A stretch of DNA of 64,000 nt from Campylobacter gracilis. GTDB taxonomy: Bacteria; Campylobacterota; Campylobacteria; Campylobacterales; Campylobacteraceae. The stretch covers positions 1,984,001 to 2,048,000 of the forward strand of contig NZ_CP012196.1 of the NCBI RefSeq assembly GCF_001190745.1, given 5' to 3'. Below, one piece after another: positions 26,607 to 38,169 of the stretch. Each line of letters starts with the position of its first letter. Position 1 is the stretch's first letter. The notes under the pieces were generated by a model. The model worked only from the letters and a program-made list of their open reading frames with translations, was not told the origin of the DNA and did no database searches. The position numbers were made by a program, and so were the translations under genes.

Positions 26607-27107
26607 TTACTCTCCCTTACCCTTCTTACCCCTCTTACCTTTAGCCTTAGACGATCCCTCTTCTTTAGCTTCGTCTTTCAACTTAGCCGTAGAGTTTTTT
26701 ACTTTACCATCCTCATTCATAGCTTTATCCATGCTATCATCCATTTTCTCTTGCATCTTTTCCGATTTGGTATTTGCTTTAGCTTTAGCAGATTTGGCGG
26801 TATCTTTAGCTTTTTTACTTGCTTTTTGCTTTACGGATTTTAGATCACTTATATCAGTAGTGCCGCTTACGGCAAGATCATCTTTAATAAGCTCAAATCT
26901 CTTATCGCCTATGCCTTTAATGTTTTTGATATCCTCGATATCTTTAAATTTATTATCCTTGCGGTAATCTATAATAGCCTGAGCTTTTGCCTCTCCGATA
27001 CCGGGAAGCGCCATAAGCTCCTCTTTGCTTGCGGTGTTTAAATTTACGGCTGCTAGCATAAATGCAGGAAGCGATAGAAATAATGCGGATTTAAATAGGT
27101 TTTTCAT
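26607..27107 (-). CDS. ComEA-like helix-hairpin-helix protein with a lysine-rich tail
   Basis: 166 aa. Signal peptide 1-19 ([19 protein letters not shown]), then a ComEA-type double HhH domain ([23 protein letters not shown] and [19 protein letters not shown], about residues 21-80) that binds DNA in the periplasm during natural transformation. Usual Campylobacter ComEA proteins end soon after this domain; here about 80 more residues rich in Lys, Ala, Ser, Glu and Asp follow, ending [10 protein letters not shown]. The tail looks disordered and histone-H1-like. RBS AAAGGAC stands before the ATG. Confidence 0.82.
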   Translation of the reverse strand: MKNLFKSALFLSLPAFMLAAVNLNTASKEELMALPGIGEAKAQAIIDYRKDNKFKDIEDIKNIKGIGDKRFELIKDDLAVSGTTDISDLKSVKQKASKKAKDTAKSAKAKANTKSEKMQEKMDDSMDKAMNEDGKVKNSTAKLKDEAKEEGSSKAKGKRGKKGKGE

Positions 27108-28305
27108 TAAAAGTCCTTTAAGATTGAGATATTTGTATTGCCAAATAAAACGTCTCTATTAGCATTGAGAGCTTTTACATACCTATCCCATGTCTATGCT
27201 TTAGAATGGATATACCGCCCATATAGCTATTACGCTATCTTGCAATACGGTAAGGATTATATTTGTAGCGGGCTTAAAGGGAGATAAAATTTAAGAGATA
27301 TATTGAAATTTTATCTGCTCCGATCGTTTTATTAAATAAATACGTTAAATTTTAGCTTGATCTTAAAAAGCGGATAGGCGATAAAGCTAGATAGATTAAA
27401 TTTAATACTGGGTTGCTTTTTGGCAGTCGCTCCACCGCTAACGGATAAAGCTAGATATATTAAATTTATACGACTCTATCGGTTTGAAGCATGCTTTTTA
27501 TAGCTTGGATAAAGCTAGATATATTAAATTTATACTGCAAACATTGAAACGAGATTTGGATTTAAATCATGTAAAAAGCTAAGCGGCGGTATTTATGAAA
27601 TTTAGTCCTACCTTACCGCACACGGAGGCTTTACGAGCGATGTTAGACGCATACGGCGAAGGGATGCTGGTGTTATGAGAGGCACGAATGCTTTACGTGC
27701 AAAGCTAGACGAACAATCTTCATAAAATTTAGCCGCATTCATAAGCTTCTTTTGTGTGGCATGCTTTTTACGGGCTTGATTTTTAATAGGGTTTTATCTG
27801 CTTATGGGACGTTTCATTATATTAATTAACAATGCTTGCCAAAGCTTTATTTGGCATCTAGTTTAAATCATACACAAAGCTTTATAAGTGCCGGCGGCTT
27901 CATAATTTAGATATAAAAGTGCAGCAATGTATTAAAAACGAACGAACGTATAAATCATAAATGAGGCTAAGAGAGGTTAGAATAAAGATCGCACCATAGA
28001 AGTTAAAAAGCAAACGCAACAGATAGTATTAAAAAACGATACGAACAAGCAAGTATTATAGAAAAATTTCAATCCGTATCATTTTTCACTCAATATAAGT
28101 CAAATTTAATGCAGAGTTTTGAGATTTTGTATTGATGGAGGGCTAGATTTAAAATTTGTATTTACAGAAGGTTCTAAAATCCTAAAGATATTATAGAATT
28201 TTAAATTTATCAAGCAATATTTATTGGCTAAAAGAAGCGATAAACTAAAGATGCCGGAATAGAATTTAAATTGAAAATTGTATGGAAAGTTATGGAATTT
28301 TAACA
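27108..28305. other. Long gene-free stretch (~1.2 kb) with spaced repeats
   Basis: No gene called. Three repeat copies with exact 64-bp spacing lie near 27380-27536 (separate entry), and diverged pieces of the intervening sequence (GCATGCTTTTTA..GCTTG) recur near 27758. The rest is AT-rich. A 66-codon minus-strand frame near the 5S gene has no support. Confidence 0.5.
27380..27536. repeat. Three 28-bp repeats at exact 64-bp spacing
   Basis: GATAAAGCTAGATATATTAA followed by ATTTATAC starts at 27444 and 27508 without change, and at 27380 in a diverged form. The ~36-bp intervening stretches differ but share GCTTTTT. There are no cas genes nearby and the repeat is not of a known Campylobacter CRISPR type. 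Confidence 0.7.
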
Positions 28306-28425
28306 AAGCCTGCAGCGACCTACTTTCCCCGTCCGAGTAACGGATAGTATCATCAGCCAGGACGAGCTTAGCTTCTTGGTTCGAGATGGAGCAAGGCGTT
28401 TCCTCGTCTGTATAGCCACAGGCAG
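28306..28425 (-). rRNA. 5S ribosomal RNA
   Basis: The minus strand reads from GCCTGTGGC through CCATCTCGAACCAAGAAGCTAA (shown in part) to GTAGGTCGCTGCAGGC; terminal helix I is GCCTG/CAGGC (28423-28308). Ends are placed by the helix plus one or two overhanging bases. It is the last gene of the rRNA operon. Confidence 0.93.
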
Positions 28426-28836
28426 TGTTAAATAAGGGATTGTCTTATTGTTTGATAGTAAATATCTTGCGAATACGTTACGAGCTTTAGCCCTGTTGTA
28501 TACGAGCCTTACTCGCTCCTGCCTGTTCGCCTCATATCAAAAATACTTCGTAATCTAACTTGGATTAATCGTAGATTACGGATATCTTTTATAATCTCTT
28601 ATTTAACACTGCGTTCATCGTTAAAGTCAGATCTTGTTTTATAAAAACAAAGGTTGATAAGGCATAGTAAAAATTTACTATTTCGAATTGAGAACTAATT
28701 TTTTGCTAGGCGAGGCAAACGAGCAAAGACGAGGGAGCATACGTATGGTATGTGACCGAAGTCTGCAGCGAAGTTTAACGAAGCATAGTGAAAAATTAGG
28801 AATCAATTTTATCCTTAACAAGGAAGTAATGCTTAA
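28426..28836 (-). other. 23S-5S spacer with two hairpins
   Basis: No tRNA. A hairpin (CGTAATCT/AGATTACG arms near 28549-28590) is followed by AAGTA on the transcript, like the elements 5' of 16S, tRNA-Ala and 23S. A longer imperfect inverted repeat spans about 28693-28798, with CTAATTTTT-type arms. Confidence 0.5.
28802..28832 (-). other. 23S processing stem, 3' arm
   Basis: Complementary over about 30 bases, with few mismatches, to 32453-32483 on the far side of the 23S gene. In the transcript the two arms would bracket the 23S as the usual RNase III processing stalk. Confidence 0.75.
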
Positions 28837-29105
28837 AAGATAAGCAAACGAGCTATTAGTACCGGTCAGCTAAAGGACTTTCATCCATTACACATCCGGC
28901 CTATCAAACTAGTAGTCTACTAGAGCTCTTAAAAGAAGATTCATCTTGGAGTCGGCTTCGAGCTTAGATGCTTTCAGCTCTTATCGCATCCCGACTTAGC
29001 TACCCGGCGGTGCTCTTGGCAGAACAACCGGTACACCAGTGGTCGGTTCAACCCGGTCCTCTCGTACTAGGGTCAACTCTCCTCAATCTTCTTACGCCCA
29101 CGGCA

Positions 29106-29191
<86 letters not shown>

Positions 29192-29192
29192 C

Positions 29193-29248
<56 letters not shown>

Positions 29249-29295
29249 GCTCTTGGGGGAGATCAGCCTGTTATCCCCGGGGTACCTTTTATCCT

Positions 29296-29337
<42 letters not shown>

Positions 29338-29772
29338 ACCGACTTTCGTCTCTGCTCGACGTGTATGTCTCGCAGTTAAGCTGGCTTTTGCCTTTATACT
29401 CTGCAAGCGATTTCCAACCGCTTTGAGCCAACCTTTGTAAGCCTCCGTTACATTTTGGGAGGCGACCGCCCCAGTCAAACTACCCACCAGACATTGTCCT
29501 ACCTAAGGATAACTTAGGCTAGTTAGCTACCCGAATAAAGAAGAGTGGTATCTCAACAATGGCTCATCGTAAACCGAGATCTACGACTCAAAGCCTCCCA
29601 CCTATCCTGCGCATCTTTATCCAAGTAGCAGTGTCAAGCTATAGTAAAGGTCCACGGGGTCTTTCCGTCTTGCCGCGGGTAGGAGGAATTTTCACCTCCA
29701 CTACAATTTCACTGGATCCCTCTTTGAGACAGCTCCCATCTCGTTACGCCATTCATGCAGGTCGGTATTTAA

Positions 29773-29825
<53 letters not shown>

Positions 29826-29878
29826 TCGGGCTTCGATCAGATGCTTTGCGTAAGCTAACATCATCAATTAACCTTCGA

Positions 29879-29909
<31 letters not shown>

Positions 29910-30587
29910 TCTTACGAGTTAGCAGAGTGCTGTGTTTATGGTAAACAGTCGGGAGGGACTCTTTGTTGTAACCTTCTTCGCTTACGAAGTAAATTCTTAA
30001 CGAAGCTAGGCACACCTTATACCGAAGATACGGTGCTATTTTGCAGAGTTCCTTAAAGAGAGTTCTTCCACGCGCCTTAGAATACTCATCCCACCCACCT
30101 GTGTCGGTTTACGGTACGGGCGATATCAGCTAAACTTAGAAACTTTTCTCGGCTCGATAGTATCATGGATTCTTCATCTACTCCGAAGAGCGTCAGAAGC
30201 CTTTCAGATCTCGGATAAAGAGTTACGGATTTGCCTATAACTCAACCTACTTCCTTAGACTAGCACTTCCATCCGCTAGCTCCACTAACTTTAAGCGTCC
30301 TTCCGTCGCACACTGATATCGGTATCGGAATATTAACCGATTTTCCATCGCATACCCCTTTCGGACTTTGCTTAGGACCCGACTAACCCTACGATGACGA
30401 GCATCGCGTAGGAAACCTTGGGTTTACGGCGAATACGATTCTCACGTATTTTATCGCTACTCATGCCTGCATGCTCACTTCCAACCGCTCCACCGCTCCT
30501 TACCGGTACGGCTTCGACGCTGATTGGAACGCTCTCCTACCACAGTGTCTATGAGTATTTATACTTTACTTGGGCTTGTCTTTTTGC

Positions 30588-30822
30588 TTTTGTTGCTAAA
30601 TTTTAAAATTCTAAGAAATTTTGAAATTTATAAAATTTAGATCAAGACGTTGCATTTAAATTTGAATGCAAGAAGCGAAGTATCTTTCAAAGAAACATTT
30701 TTGCTTTCGCAAAAAGCGTTTCACTTGTTTTGAGCAGATTTAAATGTTGCTGATATTTTTTCGACTAAGGCTAACCGTGTAGGTTGCCGCAGGAGAAAAA
30801 ATGAAGCTCATTTAAAGATGCC
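30588..30822 (-). other. 23S intervening sequence in helix 45
   Basis: The flanks form a long stem: 30541-30587 (containing CAGTGTCTATGAGTATTTAT) pairs with 30820-30861 (containing ATAAATAATCATAGACACTA). The ~235-nt AT-rich inside is unlike rRNA. Position and form match IVSs known at helix 45 in Campylobacter, which are excised without religation. Confidence 0.85.
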
Positions 30823-30941
30823 AAAGAGACAAGCTTGGTATAAATAATCATAGACACTATCTAAAGCTTCGGTACTCATTTTAGCCCCGTTATATTTTCC
30901 GCGCAAAATCACTAGACCAGTGAGCTATTACGCTATCTTTA

Positions 30942-30972
<31 letters not shown>

Positions 30973-31479
30973 TTGTTTCAGTAACTTCACATCGTTTTCC
31001 ACTTAAATGAGATTTGGGGACCTTAGCTGTTAGTCCGGGTTGTTTCCCTCTTGACGACGGATTTTATCACTCGCCGCCTGACTGCCGTGGTTACGCTATA
31101 AGTATTCGGAGTTTGATAGGGTTTGGTACATTGGTGTATGCCCTAGCCCATTCAGTGCTCTACCCCTTATAACTACTACACGACGCTATACCTCAATATA
31201 TTTCGGAGAGAACCAGCTATCACGATGTTTGATTGGCCTTTCACCCCTATCCACAAGTCATCCGGAGCCTTTTCAACGGCCGTCGGTTGGGTCCTCCACC
31301 GGCTCTTACACCGGCTTCAACCTGCTCATGGATAGATCACATCGTTTCGGGTCTGCAGCATCTGACTAATCGCCCTATTAAGACTCGCTTTCGCTACGGC
31401 TCCGGGTTTCCTTAACCTCGCCAGACACCACAACTCGCAGGCTCATTATGCAAAAGGCAGTCCATCACACTGCTATACT

Positions 31480-31710
31480 CATTAAAACTAATCGTTAATC
31501 GTTACTTCTAAATTTAGACCATAAAGCTCTGTTTGTGTCATTTATGATGAAATTTTATCAGATCAAAATTTAAAATTTCAAATGCGCAGGATTTTTAGAT
31601 GATTTTTTATGAAACAAGACAAGGCTAGCCGGATCTGGCTGCCGCAGTCGCAGTCTCATAAAAAAGGGCTAAAAAGCCAAGCTGGATTAATTTTAAAGAG
31701 TATAGCATAG
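31480..31710 (-). other. 23S intervening sequence in helix 25
   Basis: A second ~230-nt insertion about 540 nt from the 5' end. Flanking arms CACTGCTATACTCATTAAAA (31468-31487) and the matching TTTTAAAGAGTATAGCATAG (31691-31710) pair into a long stem. The insert shares no obvious sequence with the helix 45 IVS. Confidence 0.82.
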
Positions 31711-31767
31711 TGCTCTGAATGATTGTAAGCAAACGGTTTCAGGTTCTATTTCACTCGGCTCACCGCC

Positions 31768-31798
<31 letters not shown>

Positions 31799-32282
31799 AC
31801 GCTATCGGTCTAGTAGTAGTATTTAGGGTTGGATCGTGGTCGACCCGGCTTCAGACAGGATTTCACGTGTCCCGTCCTACTCAGGATACCGCTAAGTAAG
31901 GATGTGATTTCATATACGGGAGTATCACCCTCTATGCCCAACCTTTCCAGATTGTTCTATTATCAGATCCTAGTCTATGTTGCGGTCCTACAACCCCACT
32001 AGTAAACTAGTGGTTTGCCCTCTTACGCGTTCGCTCGCCGCTACTAGCGTAATCTCTATTGATTTCTCTTCCTGCGGGTACTTAGATGTTTCAGTTCCCC
32101 GCGTTGGCTCCATTAATGGTAACACATATCGCTATGTATTGGGTTGCCCCATTCAGAAATTCCCGGATCAAAGCCCCTTGACGGCTCCCCGAGACTTATC
32201 GCAGTCTGGCACGTCTTTCATCGCCTCTACTAGCCAAGGCATCCACCGTTCGCTCTTAGTAGCTTACCTTTTATATATTTTT

Positions 32283-32347
32283 TACTTCGCAGACCGGCAA
32301 AGCCGCTCTTTGCGACGGGGAGCTTCGCTCCCTCGACCCACCTAAAG
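32283..32347 (-). repeat. rrn leader hairpin element, copy 5' of 23S
   Basis: Transcript order: CTTTAGGTGGG, a GGGAGC/GCTCCC hairpin, a second hairpin closed by CGCA..TGCG, then AAGTA, ending 15 bases before the 23S 5' end. Same architecture as the copies 5' of 16S and tRNA-Ala. Confidence 0.8.
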
Positions 32348-32452
32348 CACAGCAACGCTTTCGGCGTTGCCGTAAAATTTCTATAAAAGAAATCATTTAG
32401 GATTAGATTCGTAAAAAATACTTAGACTATTTTTATTTATATATTCTAATTC

Positions 32453-32483
32453 GCATTACTTCCTTGCTAAAGATAAAACCGAT
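32453..32483 (-). other. 23S processing stem, 5' arm
   Basis: Pairs with 28802-28832 (GCATTACTTCCTTG.TAA.GATAAAA and complement), forming the stalk that brackets pre-23S. Confidence 0.75.
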
Positions 32484-32922
32484 CTAACTAGGCATTTAGT
32501 TTACGGATAAGAGCTTTTAAATATGCCCTATCTTTAAAGCCGAAGCGTTAAATTTATTCTATAGTATTTGATTAACTCGAATTAAGACGGAAAGAGATCA
32601 AACTCATAAAGTAAGTTAAGCTCTATAAGCGTGTATTGATCTTAGCTTTTAGCTTTGGATAACATAAAAAGCTAAAGGCTTGGCATCACTTCGAATAATC
32701 AAAGCTTTAACAAGTCCTGTAAAATTGTTTTATTAAAACTTGATTGTGACTTTAACAATGGTACTTTAAAGAACGTTTAGGCTAAACCTAAATAGAAAAT
32801 TTTAAGTTATGGCGGCTTGATCAAATTTGTTAAATTTAACAAACCAAATCTGTTTGGATAAAACCGAGTTAAAATTCTCTATTTAGATCTAACGTCGAAT
32901 TAAATATGGCGCAAATATCTTA

Positions 32923-32998
32923 TGGTGGAGAATAGCGGGATCGAACCGCTGACCTCCTGCGTGCAAAGCAGGCGCTCTCCCAGCTGAGCTAATTCCCC
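32923..32998 (-). tRNA. tRNA-Ala (UGC)
   Basis: 76 nt with encoded CCA, in the 16S-23S spacer. Reads GGGGAATTAGCTCAGCTGGG, anticodon loop TTTGCAC (TGC), T-loop GTTCGATCC, acceptor return ATTCTCC. All acceptor pairs form (one G-T). No tRNA-Ile accompanies it in the spacer. Confidence 0.97.
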
Positions 32999-33008
32999 AT
33001 TCATCCTT

Positions 33009-33070
33009 TACTTCGCAGACTAGATGATTAGTCTTTGAGCGAAAGCAACGCTTTGCGCGCCCACCTAAAG
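33009..33070 (-). repeat. rrn leader hairpin element, copy 5' of tRNA-Ala
   Basis: CTTTAGGTGGG is followed by a GCGCAAAGC-type hairpin, then a GACTA/TAGTC hairpin within a TGCG-closed stem, then AAGTA. The element ends about 10 bases before the tRNA 5' end. Sequence of the hairpins differs from the other copies while the boxes are kept. Confidence 0.75.
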
Positions 33071-33173
33071 TTATAAAGAGTTATTTCGAAATTTTATTTC
33101 TCATAGATTATAAATTTAGGTTTTTGTCTAGGCAGTTCAAGGAATTAGACAAATTTTATTAGCCGTCAATCTC

Positions 33174-33199
33174 TCAAACCTAAACAAGCTCGATTGAGC
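33174..33199 (-). other. 16S processing stem, 3' arm
   Basis: TCAAACCTAAACAAGCTCGA with following TTGAGC pairs with 35087-35114 across the 16S gene, with a small internal loop. Confidence 0.7.
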
Positions 33200-33275
33200 A
33201 TGCTTAGAGCTAAGCATAAGCTAGCGCTAAGACTTTATGATAGATACCTTGTGAGAGGATATCTATTTGTACTCT

Positions 33276-34790
<1,515 letters not shown>

Positions 34791-34793
34791 TTA

Positions 34794-34858
34794 TACTTCT
34801 CGCAACGGCAAAGCCGTTACTGCGAGCGGGAGCTTTCGCTCCCTGTACCCACCTAAAG
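34794..34858 (-). repeat. rrn leader hairpin element, copy 5' of 16S
   Basis: CTTTAGGTGGG, then GGGAGC-gaaa-GCTCCC, then a long hairpin CTCGCA..AACGGC-ttt-GCCGTTGCGAG, then AAGTA; it ends about 4-8 bases before the 16S 5' end. Confidence 0.8.
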
Positions 34859-35086
34859 CTACAAAGATTTGCAAAAAACAAGTTTTTCACAAATCATAAA
34901 TTTCTAAGAATAGCATCAAAAACCAGAGTTTGGCTCAGGTTTTATTCTGCGTCTTAAATTTAATCTATGATTTAAACTCTTTATACTTATACAGGTAGAT
35001 ACGATTATGAAGTTTTTAATCTAAAAACATTATGTTTGTAACATTGTTTTTATGAACTTAAATCCTTTAATGGATCTAATCCATAG

Positions 35087-35114
35087 GCTCAATCGATCAC
35101 TTGTTTAGATTTCA
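35087..35114 (-). other. 16S processing stem, 5' arm
   Basis: GCTCAATCGA..TTGTTTAGATTTCA is complementary to 33174-33199; together they bracket pre-16S. Confidence 0.7.
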
Positions 35115-35241
35115 AAGATTGACTTAAAGATATTTGTTTTTAACAGTTAAAATTTTAAAAAACGCGTTCGCTAAAAGGCTAAAACTACTAGGACTTAAGA
35201 GTTAAGAAAGCAGGTTCGGCTCGGTGCGAAACAGAATTGTG

Positions 35242-35247
35242 ATTATA
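35242..35247 (-). promoter_or_regulatory. rRNA operon promoter (-10 box)
   Basis: Minus-strand CTTGTATAATCACAATTCTG has a consensus TATAAT about 450 bases upstream of the 16S 5' end, the best promoter-like sequence in the leader. Confidence 0.6.
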
Positions 35248-35449
35248 CAAGAGTGATGCTTAAAGGGGGCTGAATAATTGGTGAAAAATTATGAGTTCTT
35301 AAACGAAGAAAAAATTCACAAAAGGATAAAATTTTAAAGAAACGCCAAACGTAAAAGCGAGGAAATTTAAAAGTAATCAAACTCAGTATAGCTTCTATAT
35401 ACAAAATTCTACTTTTAAAATTTCCTCATAATTTAAAATTTCTAAAATT

Positions 35450-36322
35450 CTAATACGCCATCAGCTTTGCGCCGAACGCCCCGCGTACCAAACTCTCGCT
35501 TTTATTTGCCAGCCTATCCATCATCTTCTCATACGCAGAAGGCTCCTGCCAGATCGGATCTGCTACGCCGCTAGCCTTTACGAGCGCGCTTTTAGCGTCA
35601 TCCAAAGAGCCCACCTCGTCAATGAGCCCGACGCCTTTGGCGCCGCTAGCCAAAAACACTCGCGCATTCGCCCACGTATCGCGCTTCCTAATATCCAGCG
35701 AGCGCGCCTGCGCCACCTCGCGCGTAAATAGCTCGTAGCTCTCGTCCACCAGAGCTTGCAGACTGGCGCGCTCCGCATCGCTCCATTTTCGCATCATCGT
35801 TCCCGCTTCTTTGAGCTCGCCCGCTTTGACGATCTGTTCGGCAAAGCCTAGCTTAGCGGCCGCTTCGCTCACGTCTAAACCCTGCATGATCACACCTATG
35901 GAGCCGATGAAGCTACCCGGATTTGCATAAATTTTACTCGCCCACACGCCACCTAGATAGCTGCCGCTCGCCATCGTACCCTTGGCGTAGGCGACGACCG
36001 GTTTGCGCGAGTTTAGGGATTTGATAGCCAGCGAAATTTCCACGCTCGGGCTTAGCGCGCCGCCGGGACTATCGATCAGTAGAAGTACTCCTTTGATCGC
36101 CTCGTCGTTTTTCAGGGCTTCGATCTTTTCTAAAATTTCGCTATCGTCCATTATCGCGCCGCTTAATGAAAGCTGAGCGAGATTCGCGCCCTTTTGTTGC
36201 GCGCTTTCGCCGCCTGCGAAAATCAAAAACAAAATAAGCAGAAAAATCAAGGATTTAAAGTATTTATTGATAAACCCGAGCACGGCGCCGATCGGCGCAA
36301 AGATGTTCTTTAGAAATTGCAT
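35450..36322 (-). CDS. sppA: Signal peptide peptidase SppA, short form
   Basis: 290 aa, the single-domain SppA/PspA type. One N-terminal membrane segment (about residues 22-38, SLIFLLILFLIFAGG) is followed by the S49 protease domain: LLLIDSPGGALSPSVE, the nucleophile Ser in GTMASGSYLGG, then FIGSIGVIMQG, and the general-base Lys in VKAGELKEAG. It degrades residual signal peptides in the membrane. The ATG at 36322 lies inside the end of mqnF (13-bp overlap) and is preceded by AAGGAATG; the open frame further upstream belongs to mqnF. The mqnF-sppA pair matches Cj0067-Cj0068 of C. jejuni. Confidence 0.88.
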   Translation of the reverse strand: MQFLKNIFAPIGAVLGFINKYFKSLIFLLILFLIFAGGESAQQKGANLAQLSLSGAIMDDSEILEKIEALKNDEAIKGVLLLIDSPGGALSPSVEISLAIKSLNSRKPVVAYAKGTMASGSYLGGVWASKIYANPGSFIGSIGVIMQGLDVSEAAAKLGFAEQIVKAGELKEAGTMMRKWSDAERASLQALVDESYELFTREVAQARSLDIRKRDTWANARVFLASGAKGVGLIDEVGSLDDAKSALVKASGVADPIWQEPSAYEKMMDRLANKSESLVRGAFGAKLMAY

Positions 36323-37527
36323 TTCATTCCTTCGATAAAAAGTGATTTTGCGTTTTTGCTCTGCAAAATGAGCTGTAGCGGCAGCTGAGCTTCGTCGCAC
36401 TCGATGCCTTCAAAAACGGCGATGTCGGCGAGCTTGCCGGCTCTCAGCTCACCTAAATTTAACCCCAGTGCCGCAGCAGCGTTTCTCGTCGCGCCTAAAA
36501 TCAGCACTCGCGCCAGCTCTATCAAACCCAGCTCGTCATGCATCATTAAATTTGCGCGTAGCTCGTCTAAAAAGCTTAGGCTAAAATTCGAGCTAAGCCC
36601 GTCGGTAGCGATGTTGTAATTAAGCCCGCTTGCGAGCAGCTTTTTAAAGCTTAGTCGCTTTTTGCTAAGCAGGCGGTTGGAGCGCGCGCAGTGCGTGATC
36701 GAGTGAAGCTTCGGATCAAAAATGCTAAAATCATCCACCCAAACGCAATGCGTAAAAAGCGTGCGAAGCCCGCTAAAATGCGCTACGAAGCTCTGCGGCG
36801 AGTAAAAAGGCGCAGGCGTTGGGTTAAATTTAGCAAGCCAAGTTTTAAATTTACCGCGACCCGTACGCAGCCACTGCCGCTCATACGCGCTCTCCATAAA
36901 ATGCGTGCTTATAGCAAGTCCGTTTTCGCGGGCAAACTTCGTCGCAAACTCCGTAATCTGGGGGTGCGTCGAATACGGCGAGTGCACCGATACTGCGGAG
37001 ATGAAAAGCGAGCTTGCAAGCGCCTTCGCGCGCTCAAATCGCTCTTTAAATTTAGAAATATTCTCCGCCGCAACGTCCTTGCTCGCGCCTAAAATTTCAT
37101 TAAAAAACACGGTTCTAATGCCGCTTTGCGCGCAAGCTTCAGCCTCGCCGCCAAAACTTGAAATTTCGCCGATCGTACCCACGCCGCTTCGCATCATCGC
37201 GGCGATCTGCTCCGCGATCAGCCGTCCGCGTGCCGCAGCGTCAAGCTGCTGCCTTGAGGCGATGACGCTGCCTAGCCAATCCAAAAAATCGCCGTAACGC
37301 AGCGTGCCTTTGTTTGCGCTAAATTCCAAATGCACGTGCGGATTTATAAACGCAGGCATCGCTATGTCGCCGCCAAAGTCTAAAATTTCGGCTTGCGGGT
37401 ATCTACGCGCCGCGCTTGCAAAGGTGCAGACCTCGATTATCTTTTTATCAAAGACGATCGCGCCCTCTTTTAAAATTTTAAAATTCTCATCGCAGGCAAG
37501 AATCCACTTCGCCCTTAAAATTCTCAT
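36310..37527 (-). CDS. mqnF: Aminofutalosine deaminase-like amidohydrolase
   Basis: 405 aa metal-dependent amidohydrolase. Metal-binding NPHVHLEFS near residue 65, a central THFMES (His ligand), FTHCVWVDDFSIF and the terminal Asp in NIATDGLSSNFS. Campylobacter and Helicobacter make menaquinone through 6-amino-6-deoxyfutalosine, and this family member at the sppA/aroQ locus is the deaminase-type enzyme often annotated chlorohydrolase in older genomes. Starts ATG at 37527 and is divergent from aroQ. Whether it acts on aminofutalosine or another adenosyl/amine substrate is not decided by motif. Confidence 0.78.
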   Translation of the reverse strand: MRILRAKWILACDENFKILKEGAIVFDKKIIEVCTFASAARRYPQAEILDFGGDIAMPAFINPHVHLEFSANKGTLRYGDFLDWLGSVIASRQQLDAAARGRLIAEQIAAMMRSGVGTIGEISSFGGEAEACAQSGIRTVFFNEILGASKDVAAENISKFKERFERAKALASSLFISAVSVHSPYSTHPQITEFATKFARENGLAISTHFMESAYERQWLRTGRGKFKTWLAKFNPTPAPFYSPQSFVAHFSGLRTLFTHCVWVDDFSIFDPKLHSITHCARSNRLLSKKRLSFKKLLASGLNYNIATDGLSSNFSLSFLDELRANLMMHDELGLIELARVLILGATRNAAAALGLNLGELRAGKLADIAVFEGIECDEAQLPLQLILQSKNAKSLFIEGMKCNF

Positions 37528-37661
37528 CGTTTTCCTTATCTAAAACAGCGCGTGATTTTAGCATAAAATTCTCTTCCGTGCTAAATTTAGAGATAAAATT
37601 TTATCGTTTGGGTTTGAGCGGGCAAATTTAGCGCCATAGTAAAAAATAAGCTCGCTTTGGT

Positions 37662-37667
37662 TATAAT
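37662..37667 (+). promoter_or_regulatory. Candidate sigma70 -10 box of the aroQ operon
   Basis: TATAAT in TTTGGTTATAATTTTCG, 33 bases before the aroQ ATG. Confidence 0.5.
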
Positions 37668-37699
37668 TTTCGCTTAAATTTCAAAACAAGGACGCAAAA

Positions 37700-38167
37700 A
37701 TGAAAATTATGGTGATTCAAGGACCGAATATCAATATGCTTGGTATGCGCGAGCCCGCTATTTACGGGGTTATGAAGATGGAGGACATCCATAAACAGAT
37801 GAAGGCGGTCGCCGATCAGAGCGGCAATGAGATCGAGTTTTTCCAGAGCAATTTCGAAGGCGAGATCGTCGATAAGATCCAAGAGTGCTTCGGTACCTGC
37901 GACGGCATCATCATCAACCCCGCCGCCTACACGCACACTTCGCTTGCTATCCGCGATGCGCTCGCCGCAGTCAGTCTGCCCGTGATTGAGGTGCATATCT
38001 CAAACATAGCTCGCAGGGAGGAGCTTAGACAAAAAAGTCTAATAGCGCCCGTAACAGCGGGTCAGATCATCGGGTTTGGTCCAGTGGGATACCATCTGGC
38101 GATGATCGGAATGATTCAAATTTTTGAACAGATCAAAGCTGCCAGAGCCGAACAGAAAGCCAAATAA
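37700..38167 (+). CDS. aroQ: 3-dehydroquinate dehydratase, type II
   Basis: 155 aa, standard for the type II dodecameric enzyme of the shikimate pathway. Conserved [16 protein letters not shown] at residues 8-23 contains the catalytic Tyr; [31 protein letters not shown] and the catalytic His in EVHISNI follow. RBS AAGGA. It opens a tightly packed operon: M24 peptidase, folK, FlhG-like ATPase. Confidence 0.95.
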   Translation: MKIMVIQGPNINMLGMREPAIYGVMKMEDIHKQMKAVADQSGNEIEFFQSNFEGEIVDKIQECFGTCDGIIINPAAYTHTSLAIRDALAAVSLPVIEVHISNIARREELRQKSLIAPVTAGQIIGFGPVGYHLAMIGMIQIFEQIKAARAEQKAK

Positions 38168-38169
38168 GT

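Larger units (their letters stand above)
34859..35449 (-). other. rRNA operon leader and promoter region
   Basis: No gene. Holds the 16S processing arm and the rrn promoter (separate entries). Between 35260 and 35449, AT-rich sequence separates the rRNA operon from sppA, which points the same way. Confidence 0.6.

Noticed and set aside
27380-27536. A minimal CRISPR array (three repeats, two spacers)
   Set aside because: Regular spacing is real, but no cas genes lie near, the repeat is AT-rich without the expected form, and the spacers share sequence with each other and with nearby DNA.
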